Origin: an uncultured Erythrobacter sp.
Lineage (GTDB): Bacteria; Pseudomonadota; Alphaproteobacteria; Sphingomonadales; Sphingomonadaceae
Assembly (NCBI GenBank): GCA_947502305.1
Contig: CANMZA010000001.1
Span: 930,001 to 994,000, forward strand
Reading direction: 5' to 3'
Length of the DNA: 64,000 nt
Under the pieces are notes generated by a model. It ran no database searches and was not told where the DNA came from. It saw only the letters and a list, made by a program, of their open reading frames with translations. The first letter of the stretch is position 1; every line of letters begins with the position of its first letter. The position numbers were made by a program, and so were the translations under genes. Shown here piece by piece: positions 57,941 through 64,000 of the stretch.

Positions 57941-58204
57941 ATGAGCACTCCAAAAATCGACATCTACACCAAATTCACATGCCCTTTCTGCGTGCGCGCA
58001 AAAAGATTGCTGTCGAATAAGGGCGCTGAATTCAACGAATTCGACATTTCGATGGGCGGGCCAAAGCGTGAGGAAATGATCGCGCGCGCACCCGAGGCGC
58101 GGACCGTGCCGCAGATTTTTATCGGCGATACGCATGTGGGCGGATCGGATGAATTGGCCGCTTTAGAGGCGTCGGGCGAACTTGATGCGCTGCTAGCGGG
58201 ATAG
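57941..58204 (+). CDS. grxC: glutaredoxin 3 (GrxC)
   Basis: 87 residues from ATG 57941 (ATG 57929 adds four). Small thiol-disulfide oxidoreductase reduced by glutathione. Active site TCPFCVRAK (Cys14, Cys17; Phe replaces the more usual Tyr) and the cis-Pro region TVPQIFIGDTHVGGSDEL are present. Upstream is shared with the divergent hsp20. First gene of the grxC, hydrolase, DUF1178 group. Confidence 0.93.
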   Translation: MSTPKIDIYTKFTCPFCVRAKRLLSNKGAEFNEFDISMGGPKREEMIARAPEARTVPQIFIGDTHVGGSDELAALEASGELDALLAG

Positions 58205-58213
58205 ACTGCTTTT

Positions 58214-59041
58214 ATGGCCAAAATCGCGGTTCTTCAGATGAATTCGGGCATCGACCCGCAGGCGAATATGGCCGTAATCTTGGACGCGGCAAAACGCGCG
58301 GCGGGCGAGGGGGCTCGGGCGCTCTTTACCCCGGAAATGTCGGTGTTGCTGGACCGAAACCGGGCGCGCGGCGGGGCATGGATTGAGAGCAGCGGGCCGA
58401 TCGAGGCGAGCGAGCAGCTGGCGCAATGTGCGCGGGAATTCGGCATCGACATTGCCTTAGGCTCGATGCCGGTGATGGGCGATGGCGGCCTTTGGGCAAA
58501 CCGCTCAAAATACTTCGCGGCCCATGGCGGAATAGATGCCGATCCGGTAACTTACGACAAAATCCACATGTTCGACGTTGAGCTATCGACCGGTGAAACA
58601 TGGCGCGAGAGCAGCGCCTATAAAGCGGGCGAACGGGTCGTCACAGTGGAGGGCACGCCTGCCGGGCGGCTTGGGCTGGCGATCTGTTACGACATGCGCT
58701 TCCCCGCTTTGTTTGAAGCTTTGGGCCAGCGCCATTGCGACACGGTCGCCATCCCCGCAGCTTTCACCGTTCCCACGGGCAAAGCGCATTGGCACGTCCT
58801 ACTGCGCGCCCGCGCGATTGAGGCCAGCGCCTTTGTCATCGCCGCCGCACAGGTCGGCAAACATGCCGATGGGCGAGAGACCTATGGGCACAGTCTGGTG
58901 GTCGATCCGTGGGGCGAAATATTGCTGGATATGGGCGGCGACGCGCCGGGGATCGGTTATTGCGACATCGACCTTGCCCGCATTGCCGAGGTCCGCGCGC
59001 AAGTGCCCAGCCTTGCCAATGCGCGCAAAATTCCCGATTAA
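58214..59041 (+). CDS. carbon-nitrogen hydrolase (nitrilase superfamily)
   Basis: 275 residues. Glu-Lys-Cys triad: Glu41 in FTPEMSVLL, Lys in TYDKIHMFDVE and Cys in AICYDMRFP. This is the Nit1/omega-amidase-like branch (deaminated glutathione amidase group), which in Proteobacteria often follows grxC. It starts 10 bases after grxC and ends 6 bases before the next gene. The precise substrate is not established from sequence. Confidence 0.9.
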   Translation: MAKIAVLQMNSGIDPQANMAVILDAAKRAAGEGARALFTPEMSVLLDRNRARGGAWIESSGPIEASEQLAQCAREFGIDIALGSMPVMGDGGLWANRSKYFAAHGGIDADPVTYDKIHMFDVELSTGETWRESSAYKAGERVVTVEGTPAGRLGLAICYDMRFPALFEALGQRHCDTVAIPAAFTVPTGKAHWHVLLRARAIEASAFVIAAAQVGKHADGRETYGHSLVVDPWGEILLDMGGDAPGIGYCDIDLARIAEVRAQVPSLANARKIPD

Positions 59042-59047
59042 GCGGCC

Positions 59048-59599
59048 ATGATCGTATTTGACCTCAATTGCAGCGAAGGCCACCGTTTTGAAGGGTGGTT
59101 TGGTTCGTCCAGCGACTATGAAGAGCAATGTCTGAGCGGGCTTTTGACGTGCCCTGAATGCGGATCGGATGAAGTCAGCAAAGCGGTGATGGCCCCGGCA
59201 GTCGGCGCGAAGGGTAACACGAAACCAGAGCAGACGCCCGCGCCGCTTACGCCAGAACGGGCGCCAGAACGCGCGCCAGAAGTGGCGGCGCAGGCGGCAT
59301 TGGGACCGGCCGCGGCAAAACCCGCCGATGAAGCAAAACCAGTGTCCAACAAGCCGATGCCCGCCGAAGTGCAAAAGGCGTTGGCGCAATTGGCGAAGGC
59401 GCAGGAAAAGGCGCTGAAAAGCAGCAAATGGGTCGGCAAGGATTTCGCCGCACAATCGCGGGCCATGCATTATGGCGAACAGGATCAAGCCGCGATCCAC
59501 GGGCAAGCGAGCCTGGAAGAGGCGCAATCCTTGGCCGAAGAAGGCGTGCAAGTCGCCGCCCTACCATTCCCAGTAGCACCGCCCGACAAATTGAATTGA
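59048..59599 (+). CDS. DUF1178 family zinc-ribbon protein
   Basis: 183 residues. N-terminus MIVFDLNCSEGHRFEGWF followed by LTCPECGSDEVSKAVMAP, a zinc ribbon with Cys at two CxxC-like sites. A Pro/Ala/Glu-rich, low-complexity linker (about 60-105) precedes a helical C-terminal part with KALAQLAKAQEKALKSSKWVG. Found next to the nitrilase gene in many Alphaproteobacteria. Function unknown. Confidence 0.88.
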   Translation: MIVFDLNCSEGHRFEGWFGSSSDYEEQCLSGLLTCPECGSDEVSKAVMAPAVGAKGNTKPEQTPAPLTPERAPERAPEVAAQAALGPAAAKPADEAKPVSNKPMPAEVQKALAQLAKAQEKALKSSKWVGKDFAAQSRAMHYGEQDQAAIHGQASLEEAQSLAEEGVQVAALPFPVAPPDKLN

Positions 59600-59693
59600 C
59601 CGCGCGCGTTCAAGCCGCCGCAGATGCGAACCACTGACAAAGAGTTCATTGGCGCGACCGCGAGCCTAGAGGGTCGCCAAACCGCAGAAAACG

Positions 59694-59767
59694 TGACCCC
59701 GGCGCGATTCGAACGCGCGGCCCCCAGATTAGGAATCTGGTGCTCTATCCGGCTGAGCTACGGGGTC
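59694..59767 (-). tRNA. tRNA-Arg (anticodon CCT)
   Basis: Minus strand 59767-59694 folds into a cloverleaf: acceptor GACCCCG/CGGGGTC, D arm with AGCTCAGCCGGATAGAGC, anticodon stem CCAGA/TCTGG with loop TTCCTAA (anticodon CCT, reading AGG), variable loop and T arm with GTTCGAATC. Discriminator base A. CCA is not encoded. Confidence 0.92.
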
Positions 59768-60241
59768 ATGGCACCCCAATACCACTCTATTTGCCCCGCG
59801 CAACAACGGTCTAGACCTGCGCCAACCGAGCCAAGCGGCCAAGAAAACAACCCACCAAGCACAACGCTGCAGAAACAACCCAACTCGGCTGCGCAGCAGC
59901 CGCAAGCGCGCCAAAGAGACGGGGCGCGCGCCCGCAGCGGCGAGAAGGCGCGAGGAAATCGCGCCCCGGATGGGGTGCGCACAAGAAAATAAAACACGCA
60001 TGAAAAAAGACGCTTGGCTAATCCGTAGTGGGTGAGGGGAGGCCCATTCGGAAGGAAGCCGCAGCGTTCTTTAAAACAGCCATTGCTGACTGGTGATGCG
60101 ATCAAAGACATTCGATCCAACCGTAGTGAACAAAGCGTTTTGCCGGTTATTCGGTGAAGTTCGTAGCGTCTTTGAGATTTGGCCTAACCCGTCATGGCTA
60201 ACAGACCTCTATCGCGCACGTAATTTATCAGAAGGGGACTA
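59768..60241. other. 474-base region after tRNA-Arg, no supported gene
   Basis: Up to about 60000 it is GC-rich and repetitive in composition, with a hairpin GGCGCG/CGCGCC (59947-59965). From about 60060 to 60240 the base composition is noticeably richer in A and T than the surroundings. An 88-residue open frame starting GTG ATG at 60093 runs into the MFS gene on the opposite strand and has no recognised family; I do not call it. Possibly a remnant of something integrated near the tRNA. Confidence 0.5.
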
Positions 60242-61399
60242 TTACGCCGCCAATTGCCGCGTCTGCCATGTGCGATCCGCCCAAAGCGACAGCGCCACAA
60301 CGCCCGCCGATATTGCCAGCAGCAACGCGCATGTTCCCGCCCATCCGCCAAAATCATAGACCGCCGTGCTGGCAATACTGCCCAGCGCGCCGCCCAGAAA
60401 CATAGTGACGATATAACTTGTGGTCAGCCGCGTGCGGATCGCCGGTTCCAGCGCGAGGAATGTCATGCGGCCAGTGACGTCCACAGTCGGGCCGACAATG
60501 TTCACCAACACCAAGGGCACCAGCACCGTCCAAACGCTCCACCCCATCGGATACATCAATGCGATCCCGGCCAATTGCACCAGCGCCGCAATCAGCCGCG
60601 CCCGGCGCGCGCCGATCCTGTCAGCCCAGCGGCCCAAACGTGGGGTGGAAAATATGCTGATCGCGGCGATCCCCGCGAGATAGCCGACCGTATCGACGCC
60701 ATATCCCAATTCATCGCCCGTCAGATGCAGCGCCAGCGCCAGCCATGTCGCGGTGAAAGCGGCGAAGTTAAGCCCCTGTATCGCCGCAGACACCAGCATA
60801 TCGCGGTGCGACCTGGCGAGGGTGAAGACCGATCCTAGCAATTGCAGATAGGAACCTTGCGGCACTTTGCGCGCGGCGCCATCCGATTTCAGCGTCACCG
60901 GGAGCAGCATGGTGACGCCGGCCATCACCGCAAAGGCGCACCAATAGACCGTGCGCCAACCATAGGTTTCCGCCACGATCCCTGCGCCGACCCGCGCCAC
61001 CAGAATGCCAAAGATCACCCCCGCCGTCAGCAGCGCGGTAACTTGGCCAAGCCGTTCTGGCGCCACCCGTTTTGAGGCGAAGGCGGGGATCAAATAGGGG
61101 GCAATCGTCACAAAACCCAGCAAGGTTGAGGCAATCGTAAACGCCGCAAACCCTTGCGCCAGCGCCATGCCGAGCATGAACACGCATTGCGCGGTCACAA
61201 ACCCCAGACACAGCGCTTTGTTAGAATAGCGATCCCCCAGCGGAAGCAGCAGCAAAATCCCCAAAGCCAAAGCCAATTGGTTGAGTGCAGGGACGATCCC
61301 GATGCGCGCGTCGCTAACACCGAAATCGTGCGCGACTTCGCCGATGATCGGGTGGATATAATAGGCATTGGCAGTGACGACCGCGACCGTCACCGCCAA
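60242..61399 (-). CDS. MFS family transporter
   Basis: 385 residues from TTG 61399, about 12 transmembrane helices. First-helix motif TANAYYIHPII and the GDRYSNK loop between helices 2 and 3 are of the MFS drug/sugar-type. The reading frame continues in-frame for 20 codons upstream with coding-like residues (PAYLSRGQEYA); a CTG at 61459 overlaps the stop of the hydrolase gene as CTGA, so the true start may be there. Substrate unknown. Forms a pair with the haloalkane dehalogenase. Confidence 0.88.
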   Translation of the reverse strand: MAVTVAVVTANAYYIHPIIGEVAHDFGVSDARIGIVPALNQLALALGILLLLPLGDRYSNKALCLGFVTAQCVFMLGMALAQGFAAFTIASTLLGFVTIAPYLIPAFASKRVAPERLGQVTALLTAGVIFGILVARVGAGIVAETYGWRTVYWCAFAVMAGVTMLLPVTLKSDGAARKVPQGSYLQLLGSVFTLARSHRDMLVSAAIQGLNFAAFTATWLALALHLTGDELGYGVDTVGYLAGIAAISIFSTPRLGRWADRIGARRARLIAALVQLAGIALMYPMGWSVWTVLVPLVLVNIVGPTVDVTGRMTFLALEPAIRTRLTTSYIVTMFLGGALGSIASTAVYDFGGWAGTCALLLAISAGVVALSLWADRTWQTRQLAA

Positions 61400-61455
61400 G
61401 GCGTATTCTTGCCCCCGGCTTAGATATGCGGGGGCAGGTTCAGATGCAGGATCGA

Positions 61456-62385
61456 TCAGAGAAAGCCCGCCGCTTTAGCCGTCGCCGCGACGCCCGCGGC
61501 CAATTCTGCCGGGCGGTCTTCCTGACAAAAATGCCCGCAAGTGCTCAGTGTGGAATGCGGCAAGCCCGCCGCCCCCGCAATGCGCGGGGCCATTGTCGCG
61601 GTGGCTGCGCCAAGGACTTTGTCATCCTCGCCAACAATCGTCAGGAACGGTTTGTCGAAACCGGCCAACCCGTTCCATGCGGCTTTGTTCTGCGCGACCC
61701 CCGGCTTGTCATCCTCTACCGGGACAAGCTGCGGAAAGGCGCGCGCGCCCGCTTTGCTTGGTTCATCGGGGAACGGGGCATCATAGGCGGCGACTTCTTC
61801 TGCCGACAATTCGGTTTCAGATGCGCCCTGAAGGATATTGCCGATCTTAAATTCGGGCGAGCTTTTCGCAAATTCGCGCCATGCCATAAAGGCCGGGGAT
61901 GCCTTACCGCCGCCCTCTGGCAAAAACGTATTGCTGGCGACGACGAAGGAGAAGGCCTCGGGGTCTTCACCAACCATTCGCAGGCCCAGCAATCCGCCCC
62001 AATCCTGACAAAACAGGCCCGCTGGCTGCGGCACAACGGCATCGCGCCACTGTTTGAGCCAGGCGATATGCCGGTCATAAGTGTAGAACGCGATATCGTC
62101 GGGCTTGTCGCTTTTGCCAAAACCGATCAGGTCGGGGGCGAGGCAGCGAAAGCCAGCTTGCACCAAGACAGGGATCATCTTGCGATAAAGATAGCTCCAG
62201 CTGGGTTCCCCATGAAACAGCAAAACCGGCGGCGCGTCCTTCGGCCCCTCATCAAGGTAATGCATGCGCCCCGAATGGCTGACGCCGTCATTGTCCGATC
62301 CCAGATCAATATCGATCCAGTTTTCGGCAAATGGATAATCAGGGATCGCAGCAAAGCGGGCGAGGTCGGCTTTCAGAATTTCCAT
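61456..62385 (-). CDS. haloalkane dehalogenase-like alpha/beta hydrolase
   Basis: 309 residues. The nucleophile elbow is CQDWGGLLGLR with Asp128 rather than Ser, followed by Trp129, the halide-stabilising residue of haloalkane dehalogenases; HGEPSWSYLYR (His58-Glu60) is the oxyanion region; TIVGEDDK has the likely acid and CGHFCQED the catalytic His. These features fit subfamily HLD-I, close to DhmA. They remove halide from haloalkanes, but the natural substrate is usually unknown. Confidence 0.87.
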   Translation of the reverse strand: MEILKADLARFAAIPDYPFAENWIDIDLGSDNDGVSHSGRMHYLDEGPKDAPPVLLFHGEPSWSYLYRKMIPVLVQAGFRCLAPDLIGFGKSDKPDDIAFYTYDRHIAWLKQWRDAVVPQPAGLFCQDWGGLLGLRMVGEDPEAFSFVVASNTFLPEGGGKASPAFMAWREFAKSSPEFKIGNILQGASETELSAEEVAAYDAPFPDEPSKAGARAFPQLVPVEDDKPGVAQNKAAWNGLAGFDKPFLTIVGEDDKVLGAATATMAPRIAGAAGLPHSTLSTCGHFCQEDRPAELAAGVAATAKAAGFL

Positions 62386-62454
62386 AAGGCTTGTCTCCGT
62401 CAGAGTGCCATTAGGTAGCAGGAAAAAACTGAAAGCGAAGGGCCGCGCCGGTGT

Positions 62455-63321
62455 TTATTGCACCGCTTCTCCCGGAGTATCGCCCATCGGCACACGTTCT
62501 TTGAATGTGTGCGTGATGTACGGGAACGGGATTTCGATCTCTGCATCATCCAATGCGCGTTTGATTGCGCGCATGACCTGATCCTTGGTCTGCACGGCGT
62601 CTGGTCCGGCCGATGCCGCCCACCACCGGACAAGGAAATCGACCGAGCTGGAATTGAACACATCCGCGAGCACTTGGACGTCTTTGTCCTTCGCCACGGT
62701 TTCGACCTTTTCTACCGCGGCTTGGATGACGCTGGCGGCGTGATCCAGATCGGTGTCGTAAGACACGCCGATAACGACGTTAAAACGGCGCTGATCTAGA
62801 TCGGTGATCACTTCGACGGGATCGTTGAACAATTGCGAGTTGGGCAGAACGTGCAGCTCGCCCGAAAACGCGCGGATATGCGTTTCGCGCAGGCTGATAA
62901 ATTCCACCTTGCCGTGAATATCGCCCGATTTGATCGCATCGCCGATCTGCATTTTATCACGCAGCATGATCATCACACCGGCGAGAAAGTTCTCAAAGAA
63001 ATCCTGAAACGCAAAACCAATCGCAACCGCGCCGACACCCAAACCGGCGAGCAGGCCAGATGGGCTGAAGTTCGGGAAGATCACGACCGCAATCAGCATG
63101 ATACCCGCCAGCCAAATACCAAGCCGCACCAGCGTTTCGAGCAGATTGCGCAAAGACGGGCGCAATTGCGTCTTACCGATCAAGCGCGCGCTGATCCGCG
63201 ATGCGCCGCGCGCCAGCATCCATGTGACCAGCAGGACAACCAGAGCAATTGCGACAGAGGGGACGGAGGCGACGGCGCCTTGCGCCATGGAGTTGAGTTC
63301 TTCGATTAACGTGTTGAGCAT
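62455..63321 (-). CDS. mechanosensitive ion channel, MscS family
   Basis: 288 residues. Three N-terminal helices (about 18-38, 62-82, 86-108), the pore helix GLLAGLGVGAVAIGFAFQDFFENFLAGVMIMLRDKMQIGD with the Gly/Ala pattern, then the beta domain and the mixed C-terminal domain. Small-conductance channel that releases solutes on osmotic downshock. A stand-alone gene. Confidence 0.92.
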   Translation of the reverse strand: MLNTLIEELNSMAQGAVASVPSVAIALVVLLVTWMLARGASRISARLIGKTQLRPSLRNLLETLVRLGIWLAGIMLIAVVIFPNFSPSGLLAGLGVGAVAIGFAFQDFFENFLAGVMIMLRDKMQIGDAIKSGDIHGKVEFISLRETHIRAFSGELHVLPNSQLFNDPVEVITDLDQRRFNVVIGVSYDTDLDHAASVIQAAVEKVETVAKDKDVQVLADVFNSSSVDFLVRWWAASAGPDAVQTKDQVMRAIKRALDDAEIEIPFPYITHTFKERVPMGDTPGEAVQ

Positions 63322-63456
63322 AATAGTGTCGTGTGTTCCTTATTTTATTACTCAACGGGTTCAGGCGCGTCTGTGTTCCAAGAAATTTGCGATCATGTGG
63401 CGCTTATTCATATCGGCAGGTGGACTTGCCCCGCGGCTGCGGGCAATCAGCGTGTC

Positions 63457-64000
63457 ATGCAATCAGAGACTGAAGAACTCGCCGAGATCCGCCGCGCCGT
63501 CCGCGCGCTGTGTGATGATTTTCCCGGAGAATATTGGCGCACAAAAGACGCCGCGCGCGAATATCCGGCGGAATTTGTCGATGCGCTGACAAAAGCGGGC
63601 TTTCTTGCCGCGCTGATCCCCGATGAATTTGGCGGCAGCGGGTTGAGCCTGGATGCGGCCTGCGTGATTATGGAGGAAATTCAAGCATCGGGTTGCAATG
63701 GCAGTTCAGCCCACGCGCAAATGTACATTATGAACACCTTGCTGAGATATGGCAGCGACGCGCAAAAGCACGAATATTTGCCCAAAATCGCCAGCGGAGA
63801 ATTGCGCTTGCAAGCCTTTGGCGTCTCAGAGCCGACCAGCGGGACCGACACGCTGAGCCTGAAAACGCGCGCGGTCAAAGACGGCGATGAATATGTGATC
63901 AGCGGCCAGAAAATCTGGACAAGCCGCGCCGAACATTCCGACCTGATGCTGCTTCTCGCGCGGACAACCCCGCGCGATCAGGTGGAGAAGAAAACCGAGG
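63457..64000 (+). CDS. acyl-CoA dehydrogenase, 5' part (cut by window end)
   Basis: Open frame from ATG 63457 to the window end, 181 complete codons, no stop. Flavin-dependent dehydrogenase of fatty or amino-acid acyl-CoA. N-terminal helical domain (EELAEIRRAVRALCDDFPGEYW, FVDALTKAGFLAALIPDEFGGSG) and the middle beta domain with QAFGVSEPTSGTDTLSLKTRAVKDGDEYVISGQKIWTS, which holds the FAD/substrate contacts. Substrate cannot be decided. ATG start is preceded by 135 bases shared with the divergent MscS gene. Confidence 0.9.
   Translation, partial: MQSETEELAEIRRAVRALCDDFPGEYWRTKDAAREYPAEFVDALTKAGFLAALIPDEFGGSGLSLDAACVIMEEIQASGCNGSSAHAQMYIMNTLLRYGSDAQKHEYLPKIASGELRLQAFGVSEPTSGTDTLSLKTRAVKDGDEYVISGQKIWTSRAEHSDLMLLLARTTPRDQVEKKTE

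Noticed and set aside
60093..60359. 88-residue open frame after tRNA-Arg
   Set aside because: Runs into the 3' part of the MFS gene on the other strand and has no recognised family; kept only as a note in the region entry.
1..64000. CRISPR array, insertion sequence, prophage or defence system
   Set aside because: No regularly spaced repeats, transposase, integrase, phage structural or restriction genes were recognised anywhere in the window.

Overview
The window looks like a chromosomal segment of an alphaproteobacterium, most likely of the order Sphingomonadales (Erythrobacter/Altererythrobacter-like). This is inferred from gene content and order: a full 14-subunit nuo operon that runs on into birA, coaX, a ribonuclease J gene and a DUF1467 gene; a fabA-fabB-fabI cluster; an alphaproteobacterial LexA box (GAAC-N7-GAAC); a grxC / carbon-nitrogen hydrolase / DUF1178 / tRNA-Arg(CCT) cluster; and haloalkane dehalogenase and CtrA-like elements. 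Coding density is very high and many neighbouring genes overlap by 1-4 bases (ATGA, GTGA, TGATG). I see no insertion sequence, prophage, CRISPR array or rRNA.

Layout. 1-4.9 kb: a secreted caspase-like protein, a lipoprotein methyltransferase, and the unsaturated fatty acid genes fabA, fabB and fabI. 4.4-10.6 kb: mixed metabolic and envelope genes (GNAT acetyltransferase, alpha/beta hydrolase, 2-hydroxyacid dehydrogenase, SH3 protein, lipoprotein, thiolase, aldehyde dehydrogenase). 10.9-30.6 kb: the respiratory complex I operon nuoA-N with four extra small ORFs inserted between subunits, then birA, coaX, RNase J and DUF1467. 30.7-37.5 kb: a signalling/polarity-like block: a large membrane-anchored coiled-coil protein, an Hpt-like protein without its histidine, a nucleotidyltransferase-like membrane protein, a DUF2336 protein and a histidine-kinase-like protein without its H-box histidine. 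37.5-43.6 kb: gltA and gltX, comEC, lexA. 43.6-53.3 kb, minus strand: moeA, moaC, and a trp operon (ppiD-trpE-lipoprotein-pip-trpG-trpD-trpC) with two unexpected members. 53.6-56.7 kb: tpiA, secG, pyrG. 56.7-57.2 kb: a 540-base gap that appears to hold at least one small RNA. 57.2-64 kb: hsp20 with a heat-type promoter and a ROSE-like leader, grxC, hydrolase, DUF1178, tRNA-Arg, an MFS transporter with a haloalkane dehalogenase, a MscS channel, and the start of an acyl-CoA dehydrogenase cut off by the window end.

Most interesting region. In the 30.7-37.5 kb block, two proteins keep the folds of a phosphorelay (Hpt and histidine kinase) but have each lost the phosphoacceptor histidine (Met55 and Pro248), while the kinase keeps its ATP-binding motifs. 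Both intergenic gaps that start transcription in this block carry a 7-of-8 match to the CtrA box TTAA-N7-TTAA, each ending exactly 25 nt before a start codon. Together with a coiled-coil protein of TipN-like architecture, this suggests a CtrA-controlled pseudokinase/polarity module. This is an inference from sequence only.

Other points of interest are the candidate small RNA at about 56980-57081 (promoter, hairpin, T-tailed terminator), the RpoH-like promoter plus thermometer ahead of hsp20, a 17-base palindrome ahead of fabA, and the four hitchhiker ORFs in the nuo operon.
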